Below are positions 45,624-55,440 of a stretch of DNA of 64,000 nt, in pieces; within the stretch, counting starts at the first letter, position 1; each line of letters opens with the position of its first letter. The position numbers and the translations under genes were made by a program. A model generated the notes under the pieces. The model made no database searches, was not told where the DNA came from, and was given only the letters and a program-made list of their open reading frames with translations. Location: the NCBI GenBank assembly GCA_008015155.1, contig SSFA01000016.1:1-64000 (forward strand). The letters are read 5' to 3'. This stretch comes from Thiothrix sp. (lineage in GTDB: Bacteria; Pseudomonadota; Gammaproteobacteria; Thiotrichales; Thiotrichaceae).

Positions 45624-45634
45624 AGTTAAGCGAC

Positions 45635-46162
45635 TTATTCAGCTTTTACATCACGTTCACGACAACTTAAAGTCGTGTAGTTACCTGCTGGCAGAGTGGG
45701 TTTTGGGGTAAAATGTTTAAGTGTTTCCTGTAGATCAACAGGGTTTTCAATGGAGCAGCCATTAGCTTTAGCAAACTTGTTCAAGTCACTGTCATCCCCA
45801 TCTAAACGCACAGTAATTCCAATACCTTCGCTGACACAGCACCCGACATATTCCGTCATATACTCTTCTTCAATCATCACTAGGTAATGACCCATAAAAG
45901 CAGCCGGTTTATTGGTTAAGTAATAGTCTGTGTAGTCCATGCGTATATTCGGCTTCTTATTCACAATATTAGCTTTCATGTAAGCTTGGATGGCTTTACC
46001 TGAATTACCAACACGTTCATGTTTGCTAAAGTCATAACGTAAGGCATCAGTGAGCAGGTGCTCAAGCCGGCTAGCGGTAGTTAGTTGGTCCGCATGAGTC
46101 AGGTGCGCCGTGATTGCTAAACTGCAACCTAAGCCTAAAGCTAGATGTTTTAAAGAAAGCAT
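45635..46162 (-). CDS. Hypothetical exported protein
   Basis: A 175-residue protein with a signal peptide (LGLGCSLAITAHLTHADQ). The mature part has cysteines in EYVGCCVSEG, NGCSIENP and TLSCRER, so disulfides are likely. I recognise no family. GAGGATTTT precedes the ATG at 46162 in the complement. Confidence 0.65.
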   Translation of the reverse strand: MLSLKHLALGLGCSLAITAHLTHADQLTTASRLEHLLTDALRYDFSKHERVGNSGKAIQAYMKANIVNKKPNIRMDYTDYYLTNKPAAFMGHYLVMIEEEYMTEYVGCCVSEGIGITVRLDGDDSDLNKFAKANGCSIENPVDLQETLKHFTPKPTLPAGNYTTLSCRERDVKAE

Positions 46163-46190
46163 AAAATCCTCGCTGCAAGTTATGATTTTT

Positions 46191-47096
46191 TTATTCGAGC
46201 ACTAGCTTAAATAAATGTTCAATTTCGGTGAGGAAAATCTGTACCTTCGGTATTCGTACACGGCTGGCTGAATAACAAGCATAAAGATACTGGCCAAAAT
46301 TTAGATGCGGGGTGTAATCATCTAAGACGGTTTGGAGTAAGCCTTGCTTGAGTACATCATCACACAAGTACCGAGGTAAAATCGCTATCCCCTCTCCAGC
46401 TAGAGTGGCGCTAAATATACTGTTTAATTCATTGAACTGAATGCGATTGTGGATAGGAATATGGAATTCATAGCCTGCAGTATCCGTTAAATGCCAGTGA
46501 TAATTATCCATTAATAGATAACTAAAGCAGCGGTGCTGACTTAAGTCTTGCGGCATTGTCGGTATGCCATAGCGATGAAAATACTCTGGGGTTGCACAAA
46601 TCACGCGCTTGAGTGTGCCTAAACGCTTAACGATCACATCTTCAGGTGGTTGGCGGGTGATGCGCAGAGCAATATCGAGATTATGCTCGGCTAAATCCAA
46701 GATTTGATCGGTTAAAATCAATTCACATTGCAAGCGTGGGTAGCGCTCCGCCAAGCGTGGCAATAAAGGAGCTAGGTATTTACGCCCCAAGGTGACGGTA
46801 GCACTAATGCGCAAAATGCCTTGTGGTTCTGTAGCGCCCAAATTTTGCATAGCCACTTCCGTATTGCTAACGGCCATCAAGGTTTGGCGGGCTTGTTGGT
46901 AAAACACTTCCCCAGCGGGAGTAAGTTGTAATTTACGGGGGGCGCGTTCGAATAGTTTCGTGCCAAAAATACGCTCTAAGTCAGCAATTTGTTTACTGAT
47001 TTGTGCACGGGTGCAGTCTAGACGCAAGGCAGCAGCACTCATACTGCCCGATTCAACTGTTTTAACAAAGCTATCCCAACTACTAAGCCATTGCAT
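46191..47096 (-). CDS. LysR-family transcriptional regulator
   Basis: A 301-residue LysR regulator. The N-terminal helix-turn-helix is at ~16-35 (SMSAAALRLDCTRAQISKQI), then the linker and the substrate-binding domain starting near GILRISATVTLGRKYLAPLL. Divergent from the MFS transporter gene with 100 bp between, the standard setting for an autoregulated activator of that transporter. Ligand unknown. Confidence 0.9.
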   Translation of the reverse strand: MQWLSSWDSFVKTVESGSMSAAALRLDCTRAQISKQIADLERIFGTKLFERAPRKLQLTPAGEVFYQQARQTLMAVSNTEVAMQNLGATEPQGILRISATVTLGRKYLAPLLPRLAERYPRLQCELILTDQILDLAEHNLDIALRITRQPPEDVIVKRLGTLKRVICATPEYFHRYGIPTMPQDLSQHRCFSYLLMDNYHWHLTDTAGYEFHIPIHNRIQFNELNSIFSATLAGEGIAILPRYLCDDVLKQGLLQTVLDDYTPHLNFGQYLYACYSASRVRIPKVQIFLTEIEHLFKLVLE

Positions 47097-47196
47097 GTCA
47101 ATAATCCGTTGACAGAGTGACCCTGATTATGGGCTATGTTCTTCTCCCTTGTCTCTCTAAAATAGCTGCACTTTAAAGCACACTGCAGGATTTGCC

Positions 47197-48417
47197 ATGT
47201 TTCAGGCTTTACGCAGACCGGATGTACTGCTCACCACTCTCGCCGCCGCTGGCATCTTGATGGTGACAATGGGGACACGCCAATCATTAGGGCTATTTGT
47301 CGAACCCTTAACCACGAGTACGGGCTTAGCGATTACCACGATTAGCTTAGCGCTAGCGATTGGGCAGTTTACCTGGGGCGCAATTCAGCCAATTGCCGGT
47401 GCGCTTTCAGATCGCTATGGCCCACAAGCGATTTTAGTCTTTGCCTTATTGTTATTAGCCCTAGGTGTAGGGATGACGCCTTTTATGAGTTCAGGCTTTG
47501 GGTTAATTTTCTCCTTAGGGTTATTAATGTCGATAGGCTCAGGGGCTGGAAGCTTTTCGGTTTTGATCGGTGCAGCCGCACAGCGCTTGCCAGTGGAAGC
47601 GCGGGCAGAGGCTTCGGGAGTGATTAATGCCGGTGGTTCGTTTGGGCAATTTGTCTTTGCACCGATTATGCAGAAATGTATTCAAGTCTTTGGCTGGATG
47701 GGTGCGATGTGGACGATGATGATTTTGACCCTAGCAGCCTTACCACTGATTGCGCGTTTGATGGGCAAAGAAAAATTCGTTCCTGCCCCCAAAACGAATG
47801 ATGGGGGTGTCTGGCAGGCAATTAAGGTCGCCATGAAAGATCCAAGTTATTTGTTGTTGCATTTAGGTTTTTTCACTTGCGGTTTTCATATTGCTTTTTT
47901 GGTGACACATTTGCCTGGTGAGGTGAATTTATGTGGCTTGCCGCCGACAGTTGCAAGCTGGTCCTTAGCGATTATTGGCCTGGCGAATATTTTCGGTAGT
48001 TTGTATGCCGGCTATTGTATATCGCGTTACCGTAGTAAATATGTTTTAGCAGCGATGTATGGTTCGCGAGCTTTATTAGTCATTTGGTATTTGCTGATGC
48101 CGCGCACCGAATGGACCTTTTATATTTTCGCAATTGGCTTAGGCTTTACTTGGTTAGCCACCGTACCACCGACCGCAGCGATTGTGAGTAAATTATTTGG
48201 TGTACGCTATCTCGCGACCCTGTTTGGCTTGACGGTATTCACTCATCAAATCGGCGGTTTTCTCGGTGCTTATTTAGGTGGCTGGTCGATTACCCGTTTC
48301 GGTGATTTTACTTGGATGTGGTACGCGGATATTGCTTTAGCCACTATCGCTGCGCTTGCTAATTTACCGATTCGGGAGCTGAAGGTGGTGCGTCCTCCTG
48401 CGGTAGCTGCTGCTTAG
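47197..48417 (+). CDS. MFS transporter
   Basis: A 406-residue twelve-helix major facilitator. GALSDRYGPQAILVFALLL carries the loop 2-3 signature, and MGTRQSLGLFVEPL opens TM1. The subfamily resembles oxalate/monocarboxylate-type (OFA/MCT) carriers (TGLAITTISLALAIGQFTWG). Divergent from the LysR gene. Its 3' end overlaps the EamA transporter gene on the other strand by 59 bp (48359-48417). Confidence 0.88.
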   Translation: MFQALRRPDVLLTTLAAAGILMVTMGTRQSLGLFVEPLTTSTGLAITTISLALAIGQFTWGAIQPIAGALSDRYGPQAILVFALLLLALGVGMTPFMSSGFGLIFSLGLLMSIGSGAGSFSVLIGAAAQRLPVEARAEASGVINAGGSFGQFVFAPIMQKCIQVFGWMGAMWTMMILTLAALPLIARLMGKEKFVPAPKTNDGGVWQAIKVAMKDPSYLLLHLGFFTCGFHIAFLVTHLPGEVNLCGLPPTVASWSLAIIGLANIFGSLYAGYCISRYRSKYVLAAMYGSRALLVIWYLLMPRTEWTFYIFAIGLGFTWLATVPPTAAIVSKLFGVRYLATLFGLTVFTHQIGGFLGAYLGGWSITRFGDFTWMWYADIALATIAALANLPIRELKVVRPPAVAAA

Positions 48418-49258
48418 AATTTGATTGACGGGGGCGCTGTGTATAAAGCAGCCCCAAGCCCGCTATTGCGACTAATAAACCACCCATGAGTGCATGTTTG
48501 CTAGGTAGTTCATGCCAGATAAAAAAGCTAAGCAGCATGCCCCAAACCAGTTGCGTATATTGCATACTGCTCACTGCTGTGGGCGAGCCTAGATGAAAGG
48601 CTGATACAACCAGCGCAGTAGCCAAGGCATAACACAGACCTCCACCCAAACTAATAACCGTCGAGGTTAACGTCATCGGTTGGTAGTGAAACAGGGTATA
48701 AATGCCGGTACTCAACACAACGAGGCCTAAACCATAGACTGCAAAGCTTTGCGGTGTTTCCTGCTCGCGATAACCTCTGATAAGTAAAAAGCCAATGGAC
48801 TCCACGATGGCACAGCCTAAAGCGGCTAATAAAGCAATTTGTAAACTGCCAAAACTGGGGTTCAAGGTCAGGTAAACACCAGTGAAACCGAGTAGTGTTA
48901 AGAGCATGGTCGCAGGTTTGATCTGTTCTTGCTTGAAGATAAAAGCGAATAGAGTGATAAACAGCGGCATCGTGAGTATCAAAGTATAAGCTTCAGCGAG
49001 CGGCACTTGGCCAAAGCTATAAAAGGCGAGTAGGTCGCCTACCAAGACTGTGCTAGCACGCAGTAAATGAATCAGAGGGTTGCGTGTCTTCAGCAAATCA
49101 AAGCGTGGATAAACCCAGATTAATAAGCCTAGTAGTGCAAATAAGCAGTTAAAGAAAGTGACTTGCAGCAAGGAGTAAGTGTGCAAGGACCACTTAATAC
49201 TAATATCCATGAGTGTGAAACAAAAAACGCCGAGCGCGGCAAAACTGACTGCTTGCAT
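48359..49258 (-). CDS. EamA/DMT-family transporter
   Basis: A 299-residue ten-helix drug/metabolite-type exporter with two EamA units (~5-140 and ~150-275). The hydrophobic pattern and the motif region YSFGQVPLAEAYTLILTMPL fit RhaT/EamA permeases. The hydrophilic C-terminal tail (RQSNSKQQLPQEDAPPSAPE) overlaps the convergent MFS gene. Divergent from a LysR gene after 98 bp, so regulation by that protein is plausible. Confidence 0.87.
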   Translation of the reverse strand: MQAVSFAALGVFCFTLMDISIKWSLHTYSLLQVTFFNCLFALLGLLIWVYPRFDLLKTRNPLIHLLRASTVLVGDLLAFYSFGQVPLAEAYTLILTMPLFITLFAFIFKQEQIKPATMLLTLLGFTGVYLTLNPSFGSLQIALLAALGCAIVESIGFLLIRGYREQETPQSFAVYGLGLVVLSTGIYTLFHYQPMTLTSTVISLGGGLCYALATALVVSAFHLGSPTAVSSMQYTQLVWGMLLSFFIWHELPSKHALMGGLLVAIAGLGLLYTQRPRQSNSKQQLPQEDAPPSAPESVN

Positions 49259-49356
49259 AAGCTTGATCTCAAAAACGAACTGGAGCCAGTGTGCCGCTTA
49301 GCTTAAAATAAATAAAACGAATCTTTTTCATTTTAAAAACAAATAAATTTTATCTT

Positions 49357-50274
49357 ATGGCGATTCCAGCTCATTTACTTGCGCATTTACCGTATTTTGC
49401 AGCCGTGGCTAAGTATCAAAGTTTTACGCTGGCTGCGGAAAGCTTGTTTGTGTCGCAAGCGGCAGTGAGTTATCAAATTCGCCAATTAGAAATGAAATTA
49501 GATGTGCTCTTGGTGGTACGTCAATCTGGGAGTCGGGTGTATTTAAGTAATGCGGGTCAGCAATTGGCGGTTGAGTATCAGGCCTTTGAACAGCGCTTAG
49601 AGCAGGTTTTACAGAGCCTGCAACCACAAAAATTAGCAGGTACTTTACGCTTAACGGCGCCAGTGGATTTTGCCAGCAAAGTTTTGCCTTATGTGTTGAT
49701 GGAGCTGCAAACCCAAGCGCCGAATCTCAGCATTGATTTAGAGGTAAGCGATGCCTTAGTCGATTTGATTGCTGATGGTTTTGATTTCGCGCTGCGTACT
49801 GTAACTGAAGGGGAGCGTTTGCAGCATGAATTAATTACAAAAGCGCATAAATCTGTGGTCGCTAGCCCGAGTTATTTAACCCGCTATTCTGTACCCAACG
49901 GTTTAAAGGATTTAAAGGCACATACCTTACTGGTGCGTGGACTGGGGCAATATTTTAGTTGGAATCAGTTATTGGGCATGGAAGACTTAAGTTTGACAAC
50001 TGACTACCGAACCCTAGTATTAGGCAATACTTTTGCTTTAGAAGAGGGTGCTAAAGCGGGTTTAGGTTTAGCCTTCTTAGTCGATTTTGCGATTCAAGAG
50101 GCTTTGCAAACCGGGCAGTTAGTGCGGGTGTTACCGGAGTTAACCGCGCCTTTAAATACACCTTTGTATTTAGCCTATGTGCCAAGCCCACAAGCTGAAG
50201 TATTTAAAGGAGTACTTCAGCAAGCGCTACAGACTGTATTGCAACAGCGCTTCTCGGCAGCGGTGCTGCTTTAA
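49357..50274 (+). CDS. LysR-family transcriptional regulator (GcvA-like)
   Basis: A 305-residue LysR regulator. HTH: SFTLAAESLFVSQAAVSYQI. The inducer-binding half starts around GTLRLTAPVDFASKVLPYVL. The HTH and layout resemble the GcvA/AmpR-like group. Divergent from the EamA gene. Its stop overlaps that of the CaiB-like gene by TTAA. Confidence 0.9.
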   Translation: MAIPAHLLAHLPYFAAVAKYQSFTLAAESLFVSQAAVSYQIRQLEMKLDVLLVVRQSGSRVYLSNAGQQLAVEYQAFEQRLEQVLQSLQPQKLAGTLRLTAPVDFASKVLPYVLMELQTQAPNLSIDLEVSDALVDLIADGFDFALRTVTEGERLQHELITKAHKSVVASPSYLTRYSVPNGLKDLKAHTLLVRGLGQYFSWNQLLGMEDLSLTTDYRTLVLGNTFALEEGAKAGLGLAFLVDFAIQEALQTGQLVRVLPELTAPLNTPLYLAYVPSPQAEVFKGVLQQALQTVLQQRFSAAVLL

Positions 50275-51398
50275 GTCAGTGCTCCAGCGCTCTGTAATTC
50301 GGCGATTTGATCTGCGCTATAACCGAGTGTACTGAGAATATTTGCCGTATCACCACCTACAGCCCTTGGCTCAATCGGAGTTTTAGCGGGAGTACGACTA
50401 AAGCGTGGGGCGGGGGCTGATTGCAGTACGCCATTGACGCGCACGAAGCTGCCACGAGCTGCATTATGTGGATGCGCCTCCACTTGATCAAAATTAAGCA
50501 CCGGCGCAACACAAGCGTCACTACCTTCAAAAATTGCGATCCATTCGGCTTGGGTTTTTTGCCGGAAAATGTTGGCATAATGTTGGGAACGTTCTGGCCA
50601 ATGTTCTTTTTGATATTGGCTATCCTGATGCTCTGCCGGAATACCTGCTTTGGCGAGTAATTCTTTAAAAAAATGTGGCTCCAAGGGGGCAACGGATAGG
50701 TATTTATTATCAGCAGTGGTGTAGCAGCGATAGAAGGGCGCGCCACCATCAAGAAAATTGGCTTCACGCTGATTAGTCCACCAACCGCGCGCAAACCAAG
50801 TATGCAATAAGCCCATCATCGCAGGCACCCCATCGACCATCGCGGCATCAATCACTTGACCTTCGTCTGAAGTATGGCGCTCATATAAAGCAGCCAGAAT
50901 CCCAAGCAACAGAAACATAGTGCCGCCCCCATAATCGGCAGCAAGATTCAAAGGTGGAACCGGTGGCTGATCCGCAGTACCAAGCGGATACAGTGCACCA
51001 GTAATCGCCAAGTAATTTAAATCATGCCCCGCGGTTTGTGCGAGTGGGCCAGTTTGTCCCCAACCCGTCATGCGCCCATAAATTAATTTAGGATTAGCCC
51101 TTAAGCATTCGTCGGGGCCTAAGCCTAATTTCTCCATAACTCCAGGGCGAAAGCCTTCAATTAAGATATCGGCTTGGGCAATGAGCTGTTGGGCTATTTT
51201 TAAAGCTTCGGGGCTTTTTAAGTTGAGAGCAAGCGAGCGTTTATGCCGGCGATTAATATCGGTTGGGTCAGCGGGCGTTGAGGCTCGGTCAATTACAATC
51301 ACTTCAGCACCAAGATCAGCGAGTAGTTGACCCGCTAAAGGGCAGGGGCCAAGGCCAGCCATTTCAATCACTTTGAGCTGATGCAAGGGTGAGGTCAT
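50271..51398 (-). CDS. CaiB/BaiF-family CoA-transferase or alpha-methylacyl-CoA racemase
   Basis: A 375-residue family III CoA-transferase fold protein. The N-terminus VIEMAGLGPCPLAGQLLADLGAEVIVIDR and RHKRSLALNLKSPEAL, then IYGRMTGWGQTGPLAQTAGHD, are typical of alpha-methylacyl-CoA racemases. The latter interconvert (2R)- and (2S)-methylacyl-CoA esters before beta-oxidation of branched chains. The catalytic His and Asp sit in AGHDLNY. Whether it is a racemase or a transferase needs assay. It stands alone, overlapping only the stop of the LysR gene. Confidence 0.85.
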   Translation of the reverse strand: MTSPLHQLKVIEMAGLGPCPLAGQLLADLGAEVIVIDRASTPADPTDINRRHKRSLALNLKSPEALKIAQQLIAQADILIEGFRPGVMEKLGLGPDECLRANPKLIYGRMTGWGQTGPLAQTAGHDLNYLAITGALYPLGTADQPPVPPLNLAADYGGGTMFLLLGILAALYERHTSDEGQVIDAAMVDGVPAMMGLLHTWFARGWWTNQREANFLDGGAPFYRCYTTADNKYLSVAPLEPHFFKELLAKAGIPAEHQDSQYQKEHWPERSQHYANIFRQKTQAEWIAIFEGSDACVAPVLNFDQVEAHPHNAARGSFVRVNGVLQSAPAPRFSRTPAKTPIEPRAVGGDTANILSTLGYSADQIAELQSAGALT

Positions 51399-51616
51399 AG
51401 CGCTTACCTTTTATAGAAGTTATAGAAACCAGAAAGCCTAGAGTTTAGCTTATTTGTTGTGCAGAAATCCTGTTGCGAGCCGCTAGAGACTGGCGTATAA
51501 GAGCCAGCATGGTGTGGAACTAATACTCAGTGGGTCAGTCTATCCACTAGCAGTTTCATGCCCATGAGGGCTTTAATTCGATTTAAAAAGTATATTGTTC
51601 AGGAAATCAATTTATT

Positions 51617-52039
51617 ATGAAATTAACAAAAAAAACCATAGCATTCGCGGCTGTTGTATTTTGCTTAAATGCTGCACCAGTCTTTGCTGCAGGTGCAACT
51701 AATCCAGCAGCTACTGAAGTACCGGAAGTGTTAGAAGCAGCGGATGTCACTGAGGAAGCAGCTGATGCGGTCGATACCAGTAATCCAGAAATGGATTTAG
51801 CTGAGCTGCAAGCGGAAATTCGTATTGCTTGTGAAGAGTTCGCAACCGATGAAAAAGTTGCCGAAGAAAAAGTTCCTGAATTCGTTGATGCTTGTGTCGC
51901 GGAAAATATGCCGGCAGAAGAAACTGATGCGATTGAAACAGTAGAGAATGATGTGCCAGCTCTTGAAGAAGCTGCACCAGAAGTAGCCGACGCAGCTGCT
52001 CAACCGATTGTCACCGGGCAGGCTGCTCAGCAAGAGTGA
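51617..52039 (+). CDS. Acidic Ala/Glu-rich exported protein
   Basis: A 140-residue protein with a signal peptide (KTIAFAAVVFCLNAAPVFAAG). The mature part is extremely acidic (Glu, Asp) and Ala/Val-rich with two cysteines (RIACEEF; VDACVAEN), spaced as a possible disulfide. Low complexity makes family assignment impossible. AGGAAATC lies before the ATG. It is followed by a strong terminator and then bioA. Confidence 0.68.
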   Translation: MKLTKKTIAFAAVVFCLNAAPVFAAGATNPAATEVPEVLEAADVTEEAADAVDTSNPEMDLAELQAEIRIACEEFATDEKVAEEKVPEFVDACVAENMPAEETDAIETVENDVPALEEAAPEVADAAAQPIVTGQAAQQE

Positions 52040-52069
52040 CCTTGAGCTAAAACTTGGTTATAGTATCAG

Positions 52070-52104
52070 CGGGGAGAACCAGCAGGTTGCTCCCCGTTTT
52101 TTTT
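52070..52104 (+). terminator. Strong intrinsic terminator before bioA
   Basis: CGGGGAG (52070-52076) pairs with CTCCCCG (52090-52096), extended by AACC/GGTT inside, followed by eight T residues (52097-52104). It separates the acidic protein gene from bioA. Confidence 0.93.
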
Positions 52105-52126
52105 GTGGCTCACCAAGTAGTTTTCT

Positions 52127-53422
52127 ATGAATACACCTGCGTTCAACACAGTTGAAGACTGGCTCAAGTTTGATCGTGAGCATCTGTGGCATCCTTATAC
52201 TTCTATGCACAATCCGCTACCTTGTTATCCGGTAGAATCTGCTCAAGGTGTCCGACTTAAGCTTGCTGATGGGCGCGAGCTGATTGATGGGATGGGGTCA
52301 TGGTGGTGTGCTATTCATGGCTATAACCACCCGCATTTGAATGCAGCTGTCCAAACTCAATTAGGCAAAATGAGCCATGTGATGTTTGGTGGTCTCACCC
52401 ATGAACCTGCCGCTCGTTTGGGCAAATATCTGGTGGATTTAAGCCCTGAGCCGTTGCAGCATGTCTTTTTAGCCGATTCAGGCTCCATCTCGATTGAAGT
52501 GTCGATTAAAATGGCGCTGCAATATTGGTATTCACAAGGTCAATCCCATAAACATAAGCTTCTGACCGTGCGAGGTGGTTATCACGGTGACCCCTTTGCG
52601 TGCATGAGTGTCTGTGATCCTGTGAATGGCATGCATCATATTTTTCAAAGTATTCTGCCCAAGCAAATCTTTGCTCCGCGCCCGCAAACTCGTTTTGCAG
52701 AGCCTTGGAATCCAGCGGATATTGTTGAATTTGAACTACTTCTAAAAAACCATCAACATGAAATTGCTGCTGTCATCCTAGAGCCGATTGTACAAGGCGC
52801 AGGTGGGATGTGGTTTTATTCGCCTGAGTATTTACGTGCAGTTCGCCGCTTATGCGATGAATATGAAGTCCTCTTGATTCTAGATGAAATCGCTACTGGC
52901 TTCGGGCGTACCGGCAAATTATTTGCCTCAGAACATGCAGGCATTAGCCCCGATATTATATGTGTGGGTAAAGCCTTGACGGGTGGCTATATGACTTTGG
53001 CTGCAACCTTAGCGACTCGAAAAGTTGCGATGGGGATTTCCCAAGGGGAGGCGCCGATGTTGATGCATGGCCCTACCTTTATGGCGAATCCGCTTGCATG
53101 TGCAGTGGCTTGCGCCAGTATTGAGTTACTTTTGGCCTCCCCTTGGCAGGCTCAAGTTCAAGGTATTGAGCAGATTTTGCAGGAGGAGTTGTTACCAGTA
53201 TTAACCCATCCAAAAGTAGCTGATGTGCGTGTCCTCGGTGCTATTGGCGTAATTGAATTGCATGAAGCCGTAAACCTTGCTGCCGTGCAAGCGCGCTTGG
53301 TCAAAGAGGGAGTGTGGATTCGGCCCTTTGGTAAATTAGTTTATATCATGCCTGCGTATTTAATGGACGAAGCGGATTTGCGTCGCCTAACCCGTGGAAT
53401 GAAGAGTATTTTAAATGATTGA
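52127..53422 (+). CDS. bioA: Adenosylmethionine-8-amino-7-oxononanoate aminotransferase BioA
   Basis: A 431-residue PLP-dependent class III aminotransferase converting KAPA to DAPA with SAM as donor. [30 protein letters not shown] and [14 protein letters not shown] are BioA-typical. The aspartate and lysine of PLP are in [14 protein letters not shown] and [17 protein letters not shown]. It is the step before BioD (11643). It overlaps the TSUP transporter gene by 8 nt. Confidence 0.95.
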   Translation: MNTPAFNTVEDWLKFDREHLWHPYTSMHNPLPCYPVESAQGVRLKLADGRELIDGMGSWWCAIHGYNHPHLNAAVQTQLGKMSHVMFGGLTHEPAARLGKYLVDLSPEPLQHVFLADSGSISIEVSIKMALQYWYSQGQSHKHKLLTVRGGYHGDPFACMSVCDPVNGMHHIFQSILPKQIFAPRPQTRFAEPWNPADIVEFELLLKNHQHEIAAVILEPIVQGAGGMWFYSPEYLRAVRRLCDEYEVLLILDEIATGFGRTGKLFASEHAGISPDIICVGKALTGGYMTLAATLATRKVAMGISQGEAPMLMHGPTFMANPLACAVACASIELLLASPWQAQVQGIEQILQEELLPVLTHPKVADVRVLGAIGVIELHEAVNLAAVQARLVKEGVWIRPFGKLVYIMPAYLMDEADLRRLTRGMKSILND

Positions 53423-54224
53423 TGTGCAGTGGTTTATGGCTTATTTAGCTTTGGGGGCAGTGGTTGGCTTTTTTGCAGGTCTACTAGGGGTAGGTGGTGG
53501 CGGGATTATGGTGCCAGCTTTAACTGCTATGTTCGCTGCCCAAGGTGTACCATTCGAACATTTAGTGCATGTTTCTCTGGCAACTTCAATGGCTGCGATT
53601 GTGGTTACTTCTGCCTCCAGTTTGCGGGCACATCAAAAGCATGGTGCGATCCAGTGGACGATTGTCAAAACTATAACGCCTGGAATTTTGCTCGGGACAT
53701 TTGGTGCAGCTATGCTTGCCGCCTACATTCCTTCTTTACCCTTAGCGATCTTCTTTGTCGTATTTATGGCCTATGTGTCGGTGCAAATGTGGCTAAATGT
53801 GAAACCTAAACCTTCGCGCCAATTACCAAGTCCCTTAGGTTTAAGTGGAGTTGGTTTAATTATTGGTGGTGTATCCGCCTTAGTAGCGATTGGCGGTGGT
53901 TCGTTGTCAGTACCGTTCATGACTTGGTGCAATGTGAAGATTCAACAAGCTATTGCAACTTCTGCCGCGATTGGTTTGCCGATTGCGCTTGCAGGTACGC
54001 TAGGTTATTTAGTCAGTGGTATAGGGGTTGAAGGTTTGCCGAAATATACCTTCGGGTTTATTTATTTGCCCGCAGCTGCCTCCATTGCTTTAGTCAGTAT
54101 GTTCACTGCCCCCTTAGGCGCTAAGCTGGCACATCAATTACCGGTTCCAACTTTGAAAAAGGTCTTTGCTATCTTATTGATTGGCCTAAGCTTGAAGATG
54201 TTGCATACCATTTTAACCAGCTAA
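53415..54224 (+). CDS. TSUP/TauE-SafE family sulfite-type exporter
   Basis: A 269-residue integral membrane protein with about eight helices in two repeats. [23 protein letters not shown] carries the glycine-rich TSUP motif, and [18 protein letters not shown] is its second copy. TSUP proteins export organosulfur compounds or sulfite; the substrate here is not determined. It overlaps bioA by 8 nt and shares the CTAA stop overlap with the reductase gene. Confidence 0.88.
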   Translation: MIDVQWFMAYLALGAVVGFFAGLLGVGGGGIMVPALTAMFAAQGVPFEHLVHVSLATSMAAIVVTSASSLRAHQKHGAIQWTIVKTITPGILLGTFGAAMLAAYIPSLPLAIFFVVFMAYVSVQMWLNVKPKPSRQLPSPLGLSGVGLIIGGVSALVAIGGGSLSVPFMTWCNVKIQQAIATSAAIGLPIALAGTLGYLVSGIGVEGLPKYTFGFIYLPAAASIALVSMFTAPLGAKLAHQLPVPTLKKVFAILLIGLSLKMLHTILTS

Positions 54225-54673
54225 AAAATCCCTAGTTTTAAGCCTTCCGCCATGCCTGCACCTAGCTCAGTACAGGCTGCTAAGAACTCGGGTTTTAGCT
54301 CCCCTTTCATCACTAAGGGGGCTTGAACTTGACGCCAGCGCAGACCCAAAATAATTCGCTCCATACTCGTCAATGCGCCTGTGCCATCATTTCCCGCTTT
54401 GACATATAAGGCGATCGGTAAACCTTGGGTATGCTCAAGGCACGGGTAGTAAATCCGCTCAAAGAAATCCTTCACAGCACCGCTCATATAACCGAAATTT
54501 TCGGTCGTACCTAAAATCAAAGCGCCTGCTTGCAAAATATGTTCAGCTTGAGCTTCAAAAGGGCTTAAGACTATGGGTTCAATCTCAGCCGAAGCAGCAC
54601 CGTCAGCAACCGCAGTACGTAGCTGTAGCGTATTGGCTGAGGGCGTATTGGCAATAATTAATAGTGGTTTCAT
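54221..54673 (-). CDS. Flavodoxin-like/NADPH-dependent FMN reductase
   Basis: A 150-residue flavodoxin-fold protein. GALILGTTENFGYMSGAVKD is the FMN-binding loop and DFFERIYYPCLE follows, as in NADPH-dependent FMN reductases of short length. It may reduce flavin or quinones. Standalone; convergent with the TSUP gene. Confidence 0.85.
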   Translation of the reverse strand: MKPLLIIANTPSANTLQLRTAVADGAASAEIEPIVLSPFEAQAEHILQAGALILGTTENFGYMSGAVKDFFERIYYPCLEHTQGLPIALYVKAGNDGTGALTSMERIILGLRWRQVQAPLVMKGELKPEFLAACTELGAGMAEGLKLGIF

Positions 54674-54773
54674 ACTTTAAGTTTAGCTGTAAATATTTCA
54701 CCTGTCCTATACTGAACTTTATCTAGGGGGCGGACTTCTAAGCCCTAAGATTTTAGTCATCAGAGTTTCATCT

Positions 54774-55124
54774 ATGCGGCGTATTCTTTTGGGTCTAATA
54801 GGGCTTTGGAGTTTGTGGGCAGTGCAGGCTTGGGCAGGCGATGCCAATACGGAAATCCAGCATCTGTTGAATTATATTCAGGCCACGCCTTGTGCTTATG
54901 AGCGAAACGGCTTGAAATATAAAGGCAGCGAAGCGGTCGTGCATGTGCAGCGTAAATACGATTATTTCAAAGATAAAATTAAAACAGCGGAAGATTTCGT
55001 GCGTTTATGCGCTACTAAAAGTGAATTAACTGGGCTTGCTTATCAAGTGCAATGCCCCAATGAAGCTAAGCAAGCGAGTGCAACTTGGTTACTTACTGAG
55101 CTACAAAAGTTTCGTCAGCCTTAA
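54774..55124 (+). CDS. DUF5329 family exported protein
   Basis: A 116-residue protein with a signal peptide (LLGLIGLWSLWAVQAWAG). EIQHLLNYIQATPCAYERNG and KYDYFKDKIKTAEDFVRLCA match the DUF5329 family, whose function is unknown. Three cysteines may form a disulfide. It overlaps the convergent Rieske gene stop by 4 nt. Confidence 0.8.
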   Translation: MRRILLGLIGLWSLWAVQAWAGDANTEIQHLLNYIQATPCAYERNGLKYKGSEAVVHVQRKYDYFKDKIKTAEDFVRLCATKSELTGLAYQVQCPNEAKQASATWLLTELQKFRQP

Positions 55125-55429
55125 GCTTCCAGATCAAGATAGATACGTTGATCTTGAAGCAATAAGCGATAAGTTTTCAGTTTACCTTCGGCGGGTTCAG
55201 CTACGGCTGCGCCCGTTTTTACATTGAATTGCCCCCCATGCAATGAGCAATGAATAATCTCACCTTTTAGACAGCCTAAGTAGAGTGAAGAATCTTCGTG
55301 GGTGCAGCGATCATCCACTGCAAATAGCTCTCCATTCACATTGCAAATCAATACGCGCTGCCCCTGGCCTAGCTCGATACGCTTAGTTTTGCCTAGTGGG
55401 ATTTCGTTTATACTGCCTATATCAATCAT
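55121..55429 (-). CDS. Rieske (2Fe-2S) ferredoxin
   Basis: A 102-residue Rieske-type ferredoxin. The cluster ligands are CTHED and CSLHGGQF, with the usual spacing. The small size fits the ferredoxin subunit of non-heme oxygenases, but no oxygenase gene is adjacent. Its ATG is only 11 bp from the ATG of the divergent SDR gene, leaving no room for two separate intergenic promoters. Confidence 0.92.
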   Translation of the reverse strand: MIDIGSINEIPLGKTKRIELGQGQRVLICNVNGELFAVDDRCTHEDSSLYLGCLKGEIIHCSLHGGQFNVKTGAAVAEPAEGKLKTYRLLLQDQRIYLDLEA

Positions 55430-55440
55430 TGGGAGTGCTC

